DNA of 64,000 nucleotides from Luteimonas mephitis DSM 12574 (GCF_000422305.1 NZ_KE383816.1:236566-300565), one strand, 5' to 3'. Shown: positions 1-9,448, numbered from the stretch's first letter. Made by a program: numbers and translations. Notes: generated by a model not told the origin, from the sequence alone.

Positions 1-53
1 CTGCTGCGGACGCCCCCTATACTCGACCGGAATCGCCGGATGGACCACCCGCC

Positions 54-1673
54 TTGACGCGCACGCCCCGCCGCCCCGATGCCGCCGAAGACGCGCTGCG
101 CCGCGAGCTGTACCTGTTCGCGCTGTACCGCACGCTCGAGGCCTCGCTGCTGGCGCTGATCGTGTTCAGCCCCTTCGGCGGCCTGGTCAGCGAGCCGCGC
201 GACCGGTTCCTGGCCGTGACGGTCGCCATCGCCTACCTGCCGATGGCGCTGGCCCTGCTGCTGGCTTCGCGCCGCGACCATTCCTCGCTCGCCTGGCAGG
301 CCTGCGTCGGTGTCGGCGTCGACATCCTCGTGGCCGCCCTGATCACCCACGCCATCCCGGGCGCCGCGCCGGGCGTGGCGATGATGCTGCTGTTCAACGT
401 CGGCGCCGCGGCGCTGCTGGTCCCGCTGCCGCTGGCGATGGCCACGGCCGCCGCCGCCGCCGCCGCGGTGGTGGGCGAGTACCTGTGGAACTCCCTCGCC
501 GGCGCGCCCAGCGAGCGCCCGCTCGCCGAAGTGCTGATGTTCTCGGTGAGCTTCTTCGCCATGGCCACGGTCAGCAACCTGCTCGGGCGGCAGATGCGCG
601 AATCCCACGCCGTGGCCGACCTGCGCACCGCCGAAGCCGCCAACCTCAACGAGGTCAACGGCCTGATCATCCGCCGCATGCGCATCGGCGTGCTGCTGGT
701 CGACGGCGGCGGCTTCGTGCGCCTGGCCAACGAGGCCGCGCTGATGCTGCTGGGCGACATCGACCTCGCCGTCGAAGGCAAGCCGCGCAACCTGCGCGAC
801 ATCGCGCCCCAGCTCGCCACCCGGCTGCACGACTGGCGCAAGAACGACGTCACCAGCGACGTCCCCATCCAGCTCGGCACCGAGGAACAGGTCGAAGTGC
901 TGCCCCGCTTCGCCCGCCTGCTGGTCGACGGCGAGACCACGCTGGTGTTCCTCGACGACACCTCGCTGGTCTCGCGCCGCGCCGAGTCGCTGACCCTGGC
1001 CGCGATGGGCCGCTTCTCGGCCAGCCTCGCCCACGAGATCCGCAACCCGCTGGCGGCGATCAGCTACGCCACCCAGCTGCTGGAAGAATCGAACAACCTC
1101 GACGACGGCGACCGCCGCCTGCTGCAGATCGTCCACCAGCAGTGCATGCGCACCAACGGCATCGTCGAAAGCGTGCTCGGCCTGGCCCGGCGCGAGCGCG
1201 CCCAGCCCGAGAACATCGACCTGGTGGCCTTCGTGCGCCGCTTCCTCGACGAATACCTGGAGACGATCCCGCCGGACCTGGACGACATCAAGTTCAGCCA
1301 CGGCATCGCCTCGCTGCCGGTGCTGGTCGACCCGCGCCACCTGCAGCAGGTGCTCACCGTGCTGCTGCAGAACTCGCTGCGCTACGGCCGCATGCCCGGG
1401 CAGCCGGCGCGGGTGATCCTGCGGGTGGAAAAGCGCGGCGACAGCCCGGTGATCGAAGTGCTCGACCGCGGCCCCGGCATCCCCGACGCGGTGGTGGCGC
1501 AGCTGTTCCGCCCGTTCTTCACCACTTCCGAGCACGGCACCGGCCTGGGCCTGTACATCGCCCGCGAACTGTCCCGCGCCAACGGCGCCAACCTCGAATA
1601 CATCGCCGTCCCCGCCGGCGGCGCCTGCTTCCGCCTCACCCTGCCGGGACCGGATGCGCTGCCGCCAGCGTAG
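54..1673 (+). CDS. pilS: PilS, sensor histidine kinase of type IV pilus expression
   Basis: This 539-residue membrane kinase phosphorylates PilR to control pilin transcription. The N-terminal ~180 residues form several hydrophobic membrane segments, including an Ala run near residues 130-140. A PAS-like region follows, then the HisKA H-box SLAHEIRNPL with phospho-acceptor His327, and a C-terminal HATPase with DRGPGIPD and GTGLGLYIAREL. The start is TTG, because no in-frame ATG or GTG is near; a TATACT -10-like box lies at 17-22. The TAG stop (1671-1673) is the first part of a REP-B repeat. The adjacent pilR supports the assignment strongly. Confidence 0.95.
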   Translation: MTRTPRRPDAAEDALRRELYLFALYRTLEASLLALIVFSPFGGLVSEPRDRFLAVTVAIAYLPMALALLLASRRDHSSLAWQACVGVGVDILVAALITHAIPGAAPGVAMMLLFNVGAAALLVPLPLAMATAAAAAAAVVGEYLWNSLAGAPSERPLAEVLMFSVSFFAMATVSNLLGRQMRESHAVADLRTAEAANLNEVNGLIIRRMRIGVLLVDGGGFVRLANEAALMLLGDIDLAVEGKPRNLRDIAPQLATRLHDWRKNDVTSDVPIQLGTEEQVEVLPRFARLLVDGETTLVFLDDTSLVSRRAESLTLAAMGRFSASLAHEIRNPLAAISYATQLLEESNNLDDGDRRLLQIVHQQCMRTNGIVESVLGLARRERAQPENIDLVAFVRRFLDEYLETIPPDLDDIKFSHGIASLPVLVDPRHLQQVLTVLLQNSLRYGRMPGQPARVILRVEKRGDSPVIEVLDRGPGIPDAVVAQLFRPFFTTSEHGTGLGLYIARELSRANGANLEYIAVPAGGACFRLTLPGPDALPPA

Positions 1674-1852
1674 GTCGGGCCTGTGCGCCCGACGACACAC
1701 GATGTGGAGCGGAACGTCGGGGGCGTAGCCCCGACCTACGGCGCGCGTCAGATGCGGCAGGCTTTCGTGGGGAGCGGCTCCAGCGGATTCCGCCCACCCT
1801 GCCCGGGCCGGATGCACTGCCGCCGGCGCAGGTCGGGCCTGTGCGCCCGACA
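1629..1852. repeat. Duplicated pilS 3' end with REP-B repeats
   Basis: The last ~45 bases of pilS plus the following REP-B unit (1629-1692) recur with few mismatches at 1788-1852. An inverted REP-B unit (1716-1740, CGTCGGGGGCGTAGCCCCG...) lies between the copies. The second copy has CAG in place of the TAG stop, so it is a non-coding relic. The arrangement suggests a local duplication that carried the repeat and the adjoining end of pilS together. Confidence 0.8.
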
Positions 1853-1891
1853 CCACCGGATCCACGCCCATCCCGCAATTCCCGACCAGCC

Positions 1892-2057
1892 AGCCCTTCT
1901 CCCGCTTGCGGGAGAAGGTGGCGCGCAGCGCCGGATGAGGGCGCGAGCGCAGCGAGCCCGCATCAACGCCTTGCGCGAGGAACAAACGCGCGCTTCGCTG
2001 CGCTCGCGCCCCTCATCCGCCCTCCGGTCACCTTCTCCCGTACACGGGAGAAGGGCT
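1892..2057. repeat. Long imperfect palindrome (MITE-like)
   Basis: Two arms of ~65 bases are inverted copies of each other. The outer tips are AGCCCTTCTCCCG and CGGGAGAAGGGCT; each arm has its own small hairpin (CTCCCGCTTGCGGGAG on the left), then GGATGAGGGCGCGAGCGCAG, mirrored on the right. A ~35-base centre separates them. There is no coding potential that I credit. It resembles a small non-autonomous inverted-repeat element. The rest of 1853-2408 shows no convincing gene. Confidence 0.6.
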
Positions 2058-2408
2058 GGCCCCCCTGCCCTGCGTCCGGCATGGCCACGCCTCGTACGCA
2101 AAGCGAACCCCAGCTCCCCGCCCGAGAAAAAATCCCGTCGCCAGCCGCCCCGCCAGCCGTGACAATGCCCCATCCGGCATTCCGCCCGCCTCGCATGCCT
2201 TCCTGGTTCCGCATCCGCGACACGACACTTCGCCCTCGCCCCCAGCGCTTCGCCGCACGGCAGCCACGCCCACCCCGCGTACCGGCAAAAACCCGAAACC
2301 GCACTGCAGCACGCTCCATTTGTGTCCTGAGTTCCCTGCAATGCGCGTAAAAGGCTTAAAATTGACCCACTTGGTCACCCGGCCAGTCCCCCAGCAAGGT
2401 TCCCGTGC

Positions 2409-3833
2409 ATGAGCGAGACGCGCAGCGCCCTGATCGTCGATGACGAACACGATATCCGCGAGCTGCTGGTCCTCACCCTGGGCCGCATGGGCCTGCGCAC
2501 GGACACCGCGCCCACGCTCGCCGCCGCGCGCGAGATGCTGGCCACCGTCTCCTACGACCTGTGCCTCACCGACATGCGCCTGCCCGACGGCTCCGGGCTG
2601 GAACTGATCAGCGACATCTCCACTCGCTTCCCCAACACGCCGGTGGCGATGATCACCGCCTTCGGCAACGTCGAGGCCGCGGTGGAAGCGCTCAAGGCCG
2701 GCGCCTTCGACTTCGTCGCAAAACCGCTCGACATCAACGTCCTGCGCGGCCTGGTGCGGCAGGCGCTGGAACTCAACACCAAGCGCCAGGCCCAGCCCGA
2801 GGAAGCCAGCCGCCTGCTCGGCAATTCCGAACCGATGGTGGGCCTGCGCGCCACCATCGCCAAGGTCGCCCGCAGCCAGGCGCCGGTGCACATCAGCGGC
2901 GAGTCCGGCACCGGCAAGGAACTGGTCGCCCGCACCATCCACGCCCAGGGCGCGCGCGCCGGCGGGCCGTTCGTGCCGGTCAACTGCGGCGCGATCCCGT
3001 CGGAGCTGATGGAAAGCGAATTCTTCGGCCACAAGAAGGGCAGCTTCACCGGCGCCCACGCCGACAAGCCCGGCCTGTTTCAGGCCGCAGACGGCGGCAC
3101 CCTGTTCCTCGACGAGGTGGCCGAGCTGCCGCTGTCGATGCAGGTCAAGCTGCTGCGCGCGATCCAGGAAAAGAACATCCGCCCGGTCGGCGCCTCGATC
3201 GAGGTCCCGGTGGACGTGCGCATCCTCTCGGCCACCCACAAGGACCTGGCCACGCTGGTCAACGACGGCCGCTTCCGCCACGACCTGTACTACCGCATCA
3301 ACGTCATCGAACTCGACGTGCCGCCGCTGCGCGAACGCACCGGCGACCTGCCGCTGCTGTCCGACGCCATCCTCCAGCGCCTCGCCCAGGCGATGAAGCG
3401 CGCCACGCCCAAGCTGTCGGCCGATGCCCTGGCCGCGCTCGACGCCTACCCCTTCCCGGGCAACGTGCGCGAACTGGAAAACATCCTCGAACGCGCCCTG
3501 GCCCTGGCCGACGGCGACGCCATCCACGCCGACGACCTGCGCCTGCCGGTGCAGCAGGGCGTGACCCCGGCCGCGGTCGCGTCCGCTTTCGTAAGCGCCA
3601 ACGCCGCGGCCGCCAGCAACCCCGGCGCCGCTGCCGCGCCGCCCGATCCGCGCAGCCTCGGCCCGCGCGAAACCGCCAGCAGCGCCCTGCCCTCGTACAT
3701 CGAGGAAATCGAACGCGCCGCCATCCAGCAGGCCCTGCAGGAAAACCGCTACAACAAGACCAAGGCCGCCGCCGCCCTGGGCATCACCTTCCGCGCGCTG
3801 CGCTACAAGCTCAAGAAGCTCGGCATCGACTGA
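2409..3833 (+). CDS. pilR: PilR, sigma-54 dependent response regulator
   Basis: This 474-residue NtrC-type activator turns on pilin transcription with RpoN. The receiver domain spans residues ~8-120, with phospho-acceptor Asp55 in [11 protein letters not shown]. The AAA+ domain has Walker A GESGTGKE starting near residue 164 and the sigma-54 contact loop GSFTGA at about 211-216 (Ser in place of the usual Ala). An Ala/Pro-rich linker (~385-420) leads to a Fis-type helix-turn-helix in the last 45 residues. It lies 735 bases after pilS with repeats between them, so it may have its own promoter. The sigma-54 sites before both pilin genes and pilB are its likely targets. Confidence 0.96.
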   Translation: MSETRSALIVDDEHDIRELLVLTLGRMGLRTDTAPTLAAAREMLATVSYDLCLTDMRLPDGSGLELISDISTRFPNTPVAMITAFGNVEAAVEALKAGAFDFVAKPLDINVLRGLVRQALELNTKRQAQPEEASRLLGNSEPMVGLRATIAKVARSQAPVHISGESGTGKELVARTIHAQGARAGGPFVPVNCGAIPSELMESEFFGHKKGSFTGAHADKPGLFQAADGGTLFLDEVAELPLSMQVKLLRAIQEKNIRPVGASIEVPVDVRILSATHKDLATLVNDGRFRHDLYYRINVIELDVPPLRERTGDLPLLSDAILQRLAQAMKRATPKLSADALAALDAYPFPGNVRELENILERALALADGDAIHADDLRLPVQQGVTPAAVASAFVSANAAAASNPGAAAAPPDPRSLGPRETASSALPSYIEEIERAAIQQALQENRYNKTKAAAALGITFRALRYKLKKLGID

Positions 3834-3911
3834 GCCGCCCCAGGGCGCAACCACATCGCACCGCAGGCCGGGGCTACACCCCCGACGCCCCTCCCCACCA
3901 ACACGACGCCC

Positions 3912-3981
3912 GTAGGAGCGCCCCATGGGCGCGATGAAGCCTGACCGGTAACGCCCCATCGCGCCCATGGGGCGCTCCTAC
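3912..3981. repeat. REP-A inverted pair
   Basis: GTAGGAGCGCCCCATGGGCG and its inverted copy are separated by ~25 bases, a typical REP doublet placed after pilR. A degenerate REP-B copy lies just before it (about 3862-3890). The remaining gap up to the pilin promoter contains no gene I can support. Confidence 0.85.
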
Positions 3982-4442
3982 CGCGCAGGCCTGGGCCACG
4001 CCCCGACCCACGGCAAGCCCAATCACAAATCGCGCAAACCCGGCATCAAACACCAGATGCAACTCTCAACGGCGAGCCACCATGCCAGTCAACCCGCACC
4101 AAAGCCGTGACCTGGAACGCACGCGTGTGCTGTACGCCGTCGGCGCAATGACCGCTGCCCACATATGCCCTGCCCCGGATGACGCGATGCGTCCACGAAT
4201 CCCCGACACGGATACGAACCGCCCCCAGCGACAGGCTTTGCCTGCCGCACCTCGTCGCAGCGAAAGAAAAACCGCATTGCGATGGAAATCACAGATCAGC
4301 CGAAGCAGCGAGACAAAAGTGACAACAAACGTCACCACATCTCCGAAAACAGACGCTCCGCGTCACCTTCTGCTGCGCCGTGCCAGCGCCAATCCGTGAG
4401 CCCGATTGCAGATCGGAGCATGGGAATTCCTCTGGGCCGCAT

Positions 4443-4458
4443 TGGCACGCGATGTGCG
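4443..4458 (+). promoter_or_regulatory. Sigma-54 promoter of the first pilin gene
   Basis: TTGGCACGCGATGTGCG carries GG at 4444-4445 and GC at 4456-4457 with exactly 10 bases between, and matches the -24/-12 consensus TGGCAC-N5-TTGC at nearly every position. The predicted transcript starts near 4469, giving a ~90-base leader before the pilin ATG. PilR, encoded just upstream, is the expected activator. Confidence 0.85.
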
Positions 4459-4559
4459 TATATTTCCCTGCACGTGCGGTGTCGCACGGCTGCCGAAGGA
4501 CCGAAGCAGTTGGGGCCACACGGCACGTGAAGTATCAAACCACTCCTAGGGGATACACC

Positions 4560-4913
4560 ATGAAGAACAACCAGCAAGGCTTCACCCTGATCGAACTGAT
4601 GATCGTTGTCGCGATCATCGCCATCCTGGCCGCCATCGCGCTGCCGGCGTACAACAACTACCGCATCAAGTCGGCCGAAAATGCCTGCATGGGCGAGGCC
4701 AAGGCGTTCATGAATTCGTGGGTTGCCGCCGCCAAGAGCGGTTTCACCGTGCCCACCTACGCTGCCGGCGCCTGCGTATCCAACGATGTCGCGCCTGTTA
4801 TTGCCAACGCCGAGGCAACCACGGTGACCTACGCCGCGACGTTCACCACCAAGGATCCTGGCGTGCGTGATCCGCGCTGCTCCGAGCAGACCGCGACCTG
4901 CACCTGGCAGTAA
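4560..4913 (+). CDS. pilA: Type IV major pilin, first copy
   Basis: A 117-residue type IVa prepilin. The short leader MKNNQQG is followed by the PilD cleavage site and mature start Phe8, with the invariant Glu at mature position 5 (residue 12) and the hydrophobic N-terminal helix [16 protein letters not shown]. Four cysteines (43, 72, 107, 114) are present; the last two frame a short C-terminal disulfide loop. The protein is short for the family (140-150 is usual). The ATG at 4560 is chosen because it alone gives a proper prepilin leader. It is preceded by a sigma-54 promoter, followed by a strong terminator, and so is transcribed alone. Confidence 0.95.
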   Translation: MKNNQQGFTLIELMIVVAIIAILAAIALPAYNNYRIKSAENACMGEAKAFMNSWVAAAKSGFTVPTYAAGACVSNDVAPVIANAEATTVTYAATFTTKDPGVRDPRCSEQTATCTWQ

Positions 4914-4937
4914 TCGTCGATCCCATGCATTGCCCGC

Positions 4938-4966
4938 AAACCCCGCTTCGGCGGGGTTTGTTTTTT
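4938..4966 (+). terminator. Rho-independent terminator after the first pilin gene
   Basis: Stem AAACCCCGC / GCGGGGTTT with a TTCG loop, followed by G and six T. It closes the monocistronic pilin transcript. Confidence 0.92.
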
Positions 4967-5063
4967 GAGCTTTGCGACCTCGGAGCCGACGCATCGCTGC
5001 AGGCCAACGAAACCCTGCACGCGGTCACACAACCGGCAGGAAGTGCGCCAACGCCTCGAGTCT

Positions 5064-5079
5064 TGGCGCGCTCCTTGCG
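5064..5079 (+). promoter_or_regulatory. Sigma-54 promoter of the second pilin gene
   Basis: TTGGCGCGCTCCTTGCG has GG at 5065-5066 and GC at 5077-5078, spacing 10, with a perfect TTGC -12 element. The predicted start is near 5090, about 22 bases before the ATG. The second pilin therefore has its own promoter rather than reading through the terminator. Confidence 0.8.
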
Positions 5080-5111
5080 TGACATATGGCTGCAAACAGG
5101 GGGAAAACGCC

Positions 5112-5459
5112 ATGGTCCGCAGAGCGCGCGGCTTTACACTCATCGAACTGATGATCGTGGTAGCGATCATCGCCATCCTGGCCGCGATCGCGCTGCCGGC
5201 CTACAGCAACTACCGGATCCGCGCCGCGGAGACCGCCTGCCTGTCCGAGGCGAAGGCCTACGCCAACGACGCCCTCGTCCAGCTCTACCAGGAAGAAACG
5301 CCCGCCGCGCCAACGCTTGGCGCGTGCGCCACCCTGAGCGGCGGCTCGGCCATCGGTGACGACGTGGCGGCGACGCCGCGCACGCCGGGTAGCAGGGCCA
5401 TCACCTGCGCGATGGACAGCACCGGCAGCCATGGGCAGGCCAGCTGCCGGTACAACTGA
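5112..5459 (+). CDS. pilA2: Type IV major pilin, second copy
   Basis: A 115-residue prepilin paralogue of the gene just upstream. The leader MVRRARG precedes mature Phe8; the N-terminal helix is almost identical to the first copy, and cysteines 43 and 72 fall at the same positions. The C-terminal half is unrelated in detail (cysteines 99 and 112, ending SCRYN). The ATG at 5112 follows a purine-rich AGGGGGAAAA ribosome site. Conserved stalk with divergent globular part is typical of tandem pilins. Which copy is the main subunit cannot be told from sequence. Confidence 0.93.
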   Translation: MVRRARGFTLIELMIVVAIIAILAAIALPAYSNYRIRAAETACLSEAKAYANDALVQLYQEETPAAPTLGACATLSGGSAIGDDVAATPRTPGSRAITCAMDSTGSHGQASCRYN

Positions 5460-5643
5460 AGACTCCTTCGCCACTGGCAATGTTCCGCCTGCGTTCTGCG
5501 GGGGAATTTCCAATGCGCAGTGCCGGCTGTGCGTTCTGCCTGTCGGCCAGCGCAAGCTGCCATGGAAAGCGGCAACGCCACTGTGAGGGCGCTCGCGGCC
5601 AACATGAATACAATGCCGTGAATCCCTAGCGCGACTCTCCGGC

Positions 5644-7494
5644 ATGCCGCTTCGTTCGCTTCGCTACTTTCCGGCCGCCGTCCTGTGCGCACTGCTTGCC
5701 GCTGCCTTGCTGCTTCCCGGCCTGGGCGGCGGCTTCCTGCTGGACGACACGCCGACGATCGGCAACAACGCGGCGGTGCACGTTGCCACGCTGGATGCTG
5801 GCTCCCTGCAGCGGGCCGCCTACAGTTTCGCAGCCGGGGGCGGTTCGCGCGCCCTGCCGATGCTCACCTTCGCGATCGATTACTGGCGCGCCGGGCTGGA
5901 TCCCGCCGCTTTCAAGTCGACCAACATTGCCATCCATGCATTGACGACGCTGGCACTGGCCGGGCTCCTGCGCCTGCTGCTGACGCTCGCGGGCTGGCCG
6001 GCCCGACGTGCCGGCTACGGCGCGATCGCGCTGACGCTCGCTTGGGCCATCCATCCACTGCAAGTGTCTTCCGTGCTCTACGTCGTCCAGCGCATGCAGA
6101 CCATGGGCACCCTTCTCCTGGTGCTGGCGCTGTACGCCTACCTGAAGATGCGGCAGGCGCAGATGGCCGGCGAGCGCAGCCGCCAGTACGGCGTGCTCTC
6201 CGGACTGTGCTGGGTCCTGGCGCTGGCGTGCAAGGAAGACTCCGCACTGCTGCCCGCCTACACCCTGGCGCTTGAGCTGACCGTGCTGCGATTTCGCGCG
6301 GCACGGCCAGATTTCGCCAAGGCCATTGGCCGGCTGTACCTGGCCACCAGCCTGCTCGGGATCGCGATCTTCCTGTTCTACGTCGTGCCTCACTACTGGT
6401 CGTGGGATGCCTATGCGGGACGCAACTTCTCCTCGTCCGAACGGCTTTTGACCCAGGCGCGGGTGTTGTGCATGTATCTGGGGCAGATCCTGTGGCCCCT
6501 GCCCAGCCACATGCCGTTCTATTACGACGACCTGCAGCCATCACGCGGCCTGCTGCACCCCTGGACGACCTTGCCAGCGCTGCTGCTGGTCTTCGGACTG
6601 CTGGCGCTGGCCTGGCGATTGCGCGCCCGGCGCCCGCTGTTCGCACTGGGCATCTTCCTGTTCTTTGCCGGCCACGCGATTTCAAGCAACGTCATCGGCC
6701 TGGAGCTGGCGTTCGAGCATCGCAACCACTTCCCCCTGATCGGCGCGGTACTGGCGCTCAGCGACCTCTTCGTTGCCGCCGCTGCGCGCCTGCGGCTGTC
6801 CAGCCGCGCCACCGGTCTTGCCTGTGTCGCCATCCTCGTCGCGCTTGGCGGCGGAACCCTGTGGCGCGCGCAGGCGTGGGGCTCACCGGTCGGTTTTGCC
6901 GAGTACGGCACGCGGCTCGCACCCGCTTCGGAAAGGGCATGGATCAACCTTTGCGAGATCCATTTCGAGCTGAGCGGCAATCGCCCCGGGGATCCACACT
7001 TCGCCAAGGCGCTCGACACCTGCGGCAAGGGCGCGCAAATCCCATACGGCGCCACCAACCTGACCAATCTCGTCGTGCTGAAGACCATCGACGGCAGCGT
7101 GCGGCAAAGTGATTGGGATCAGCTGTTTGAGCGCATGGGCCAGGTCACCATGACCCGCAGCAACGCCGACGTCGCCTGGCACCTGGTGCGCTATTCCAAT
7201 GGCGACAAGCGCATCGATCCGCGCAACGTGATCCACGTCGTCGACATCGTTGGAGCACGCTCTGGCTTCAGGCCGGAGGAGTACGTGGCCTTCGGTTACT
7301 ACGCCGCCAAGAACGGGCTGGACGAGGATGCTTTCCGCTACTTCGTGAAGGCCGCGGAAACATCGCCCCGCAACAGCACGCTGCCGATGGCGCTGGTCGC
7401 GGACCTGCGCAAGGAGGGCCAGCCGGAATTCGCTGCACGCCTGCTGGCACTGCTCGAACAAGAACACGCACGCGGACAGCGCGCGGGACCTTGA
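5644..7494 (+). CDS. GT-C type membrane glycosyltransferase-like protein with TPR-like tail, copy 1
   Basis: A 616-residue integral membrane protein with about ten hydrophobic segments in the first ~420 residues. The first periplasmic loop carries an Asp-Asp pair (LLDDTPTIGNN, residues 34-35), the hallmark of GT-C enzymes that use lipid-linked sugars. Later motifs HPLQVSSVLYVVQR, CKEDSALLPAY and EHRNHFPLIGA match the layout of TMTC/PMT-like proteins. The last ~190 residues are soluble and TPR-like. It follows the pilin genes and is paralogous to the next gene. Inferred role: transfer of a polyprenyl-linked sugar to pilin or another periplasmic protein. No biochemical assignment is possible from sequence alone. 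Confidence 0.75.
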   Translation: MPLRSLRYFPAAVLCALLAAALLLPGLGGGFLLDDTPTIGNNAAVHVATLDAGSLQRAAYSFAAGGGSRALPMLTFAIDYWRAGLDPAAFKSTNIAIHALTTLALAGLLRLLLTLAGWPARRAGYGAIALTLAWAIHPLQVSSVLYVVQRMQTMGTLLLVLALYAYLKMRQAQMAGERSRQYGVLSGLCWVLALACKEDSALLPAYTLALELTVLRFRAARPDFAKAIGRLYLATSLLGIAIFLFYVVPHYWSWDAYAGRNFSSSERLLTQARVLCMYLGQILWPLPSHMPFYYDDLQPSRGLLHPWTTLPALLLVFGLLALAWRLRARRPLFALGIFLFFAGHAISSNVIGLELAFEHRNHFPLIGAVLALSDLFVAAAARLRLSSRATGLACVAILVALGGGTLWRAQAWGSPVGFAEYGTRLAPASERAWINLCEIHFELSGNRPGDPHFAKALDTCGKGAQIPYGATNLTNLVVLKTIDGSVRQSDWDQLFERMGQVTMTRSNADVAWHLVRYSNGDKRIDPRNVIHVVDIVGARSGFRPEEYVAFGYYAAKNGLDEDAFRYFVKAAETSPRNSTLPMALVADLRKEGQPEFAARLLALLEQEHARGQRAGP

Positions 7495-7539
7495 CCCACC
7501 TCCCTCCGCACCCCCATCGCCTCACCACCCATCGCAGCC

Positions 7540-9411
7540 ATGTCGACCAGCCCATCCGCAGCGACTCGTCGCTTCCTGCTACCCAGCTTGCTGATCGCCC
7601 TGCTTGCAGGCTTGCTCTATCTGCCTGGCCTGCCGGGTGAGTTCGTGTTCGACGATTACCCGAATATCGTCAATAACCCGGCCATCCAGCTTCAGGAGCT
7701 CAGTGTCGGGGAACTGAAGAGGGTCATCACCACCCCGCAACCATCGGGGAGCACGCGCAACCTGCCCAACCTGACCTTCGCGCTGGATTACTGGCGCGGC
7801 GGCGCCGATCCAGCCACGTTCAAGTCGACTAACATCCTGATCCATGCACTAACGGCCTTCGCACTGGCCTGGTTATTCCGCAGCCTGCTGTTGGCAGCCG
7901 GCGTCGACAAGGCGCGCGCGTACTGGCCCGCTGCAGCCATGGCCCTGGCATGGGCAGCACACCCATTGCTGGTGTCTTCAGTGCTGTACGTGGTGCAACG
8001 GTTGCAGACGATGGGCACCTTGTTCCTGGTGCTGTCGCTGCTGGCCTATCTGCGGGCGCGACGTGCCCAGATCGCCGGCCGGCCCGGTCGTACCGGCCTG
8101 CTCGGCACGGCACTATTGTGGATCGCGGCGATAAGCTGCAAGGAAGACGCCGCAGCCTTGCCTGCCTATACCCTGGCACTGGAGTTGACCGTCCTTCGAT
8201 TCAAAGCTGCGGATCCGCGACTGGCCGGCCTGCTACGACGCGGCTACCTGGTGATGGCAGTGGCGGCCGCGGTCGTGTATTTCCTTTGGGTTGTCCCAAA
8301 TCGCTGGCACTGGGATGCGTATCCGGGGCGTGACTTTTCCACTCCCGAACGGTTGCTGACCCAGGCGCGGGTACTGGCCATGTACCTGGGGCAGATCGTG
8401 TTGCCGCTCCCCTCGCACATGCCCTTCTTCTACGACTGGCTCGTCCCTTCACGGGGTTTCCTGCAGCCTTGGACGACGCTGGCATCGATTGGACTGATCC
8501 TGGGCCTGCTCGCCCTTGCTTGGCACCAGCGCCTGAAGCAACCCCTTCTGGCGCTCGGCATCCTCCTGTTCTTCAGCGCCCACTTCATCACCAGTAATGT
8601 GGTCGGGCTGGAACTGGCTTACGAGCATCGCAACCATTTCGCCCTGATCGGCGCGCTGCTGGCTGTCGGCAGCGTGCTGGCGGGCGCCTTCCGGCGCCTG
8701 CGCCTGGATCGCCCCACACAGGCGGTCATCTGCAGTGCGATGCTGCTGGCGCTTTGCGGCGCCACCATGGTCCGCGCGCACAGCTGGAGCAGCAACCTGC
8801 GGTTCGCACAAGCCGCCACGGTCGCAGCCCCGCACTCGGCCCGGGCATGGATCCAGCTATGCGCGGAATACTATGCGCTGGGAGGCGGTCCGAGGCCGGA
8901 CAACTCCCTGCTCGATTCCGCAATCGCGGCTTGCAACAGCGGCAGCACGCTTGCACCCGGTTCCCTCAACAGCCCGGCTTTGCGGATCGTCCTGAAGACC
9001 CTGCGTGGCGACATCGCGTCGCAGGACTGGGAGGACTTCCGGCAGCGCATGAAAAACGCCCCCAGGAGCGGAGACAACCGTCGCGCACCGACACTGCTTA
9101 CATACAACGCCCGCCGCGGCGTCAAGCTGGATCAACAGGAACTGCTCAAGGTATTCGCGGCACAGGACGAAACCACCAGTTTGCATCCGAGCGAGCTTGC
9201 CTCGATCGGCGATTTCATCATGAACGACATGGACCAACCGGACCTTGCGATGCCCTATTTCACCAAGGCCATTGCCCTGCTGCCACCGCTCGACCCGTTC
9301 CCTATGCAACTAGCCAGCGCACTGCACGCCAAGGGCAGGCCGGACCTGGCCGAAAAAATCCGGCAGCTTGCACTCGACAAAATGCAGACAGCGTTCAGTC
9401 AGACGACCTGA
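7540..9411 (+). CDS. GT-C type membrane glycosyltransferase-like protein with TPR-like tail, copy 2
   Basis: A 623-residue paralogue of the preceding gene, 45 bases downstream and probably co-transcribed. It shares the Asp-Asp loop (FVFDDYPNIVNN, residues 38-39), HPLLVSSVLYVVQR, SCKEDAAALPAY, LPLPSHMPFFYD and YEHRNHFALIGA in the same order, then a soluble C-terminal domain of ~200 residues. The two proteins are most alike in the membrane part and diverge in the C-terminal domain. The pairing of two pilins with two such proteins suggests, but does not prove, one enzyme per pilin. A hairpin follows at 9432-9448. Confidence 0.75.
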   Translation: MSTSPSAATRRFLLPSLLIALLAGLLYLPGLPGEFVFDDYPNIVNNPAIQLQELSVGELKRVITTPQPSGSTRNLPNLTFALDYWRGGADPATFKSTNILIHALTAFALAWLFRSLLLAAGVDKARAYWPAAAMALAWAAHPLLVSSVLYVVQRLQTMGTLFLVLSLLAYLRARRAQIAGRPGRTGLLGTALLWIAAISCKEDAAALPAYTLALELTVLRFKAADPRLAGLLRRGYLVMAVAAAVVYFLWVVPNRWHWDAYPGRDFSTPERLLTQARVLAMYLGQIVLPLPSHMPFFYDWLVPSRGFLQPWTTLASIGLILGLLALAWHQRLKQPLLALGILLFFSAHFITSNVVGLELAYEHRNHFALIGALLAVGSVLAGAFRRLRLDRPTQAVICSAMLLALCGATMVRAHSWSSNLRFAQAATVAAPHSARAWIQLCAEYYALGGGPRPDNSLLDSAIAACNSGSTLAPGSLNSPALRIVLKTLRGDIASQDWEDFRQRMKNAPRSGDNRRAPTLLTYNARRGVKLDQQELLKVFAAQDETTSLHPSELASIGDFIMNDMDQPDLAMPYFTKAIALLPPLDPFPMQLASALHAKGRPDLAEKIRQLALDKMQTAFSQTT

Positions 9412-9431
9412 TAACTACACTCGGCATCCAG

Positions 9432-9448
9432 CCGTCCCTGACGGACGG
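9432..9448 (+). terminator. Weak hairpin after the GT-C pair
   Basis: CCGTCC and GGACGG arms with a 5-base loop, 20 bases after the stop. There is no T-tract, so termination is uncertain. The remaining gap to 9618 has noticeably lower GC than its left flank and no gene I can support. Confidence 0.4.

Noticed and set aside
1748-2341. Small open frames in the pilS-pilR gap
   Set aside because: They are translations of palindromic repeat DNA with no ribosome sites or domain features.
2028-3968. A 646-codon minus-strand frame opposite pilR
   Set aside because: A GC-pattern shadow of pilR with no recognisable domain.
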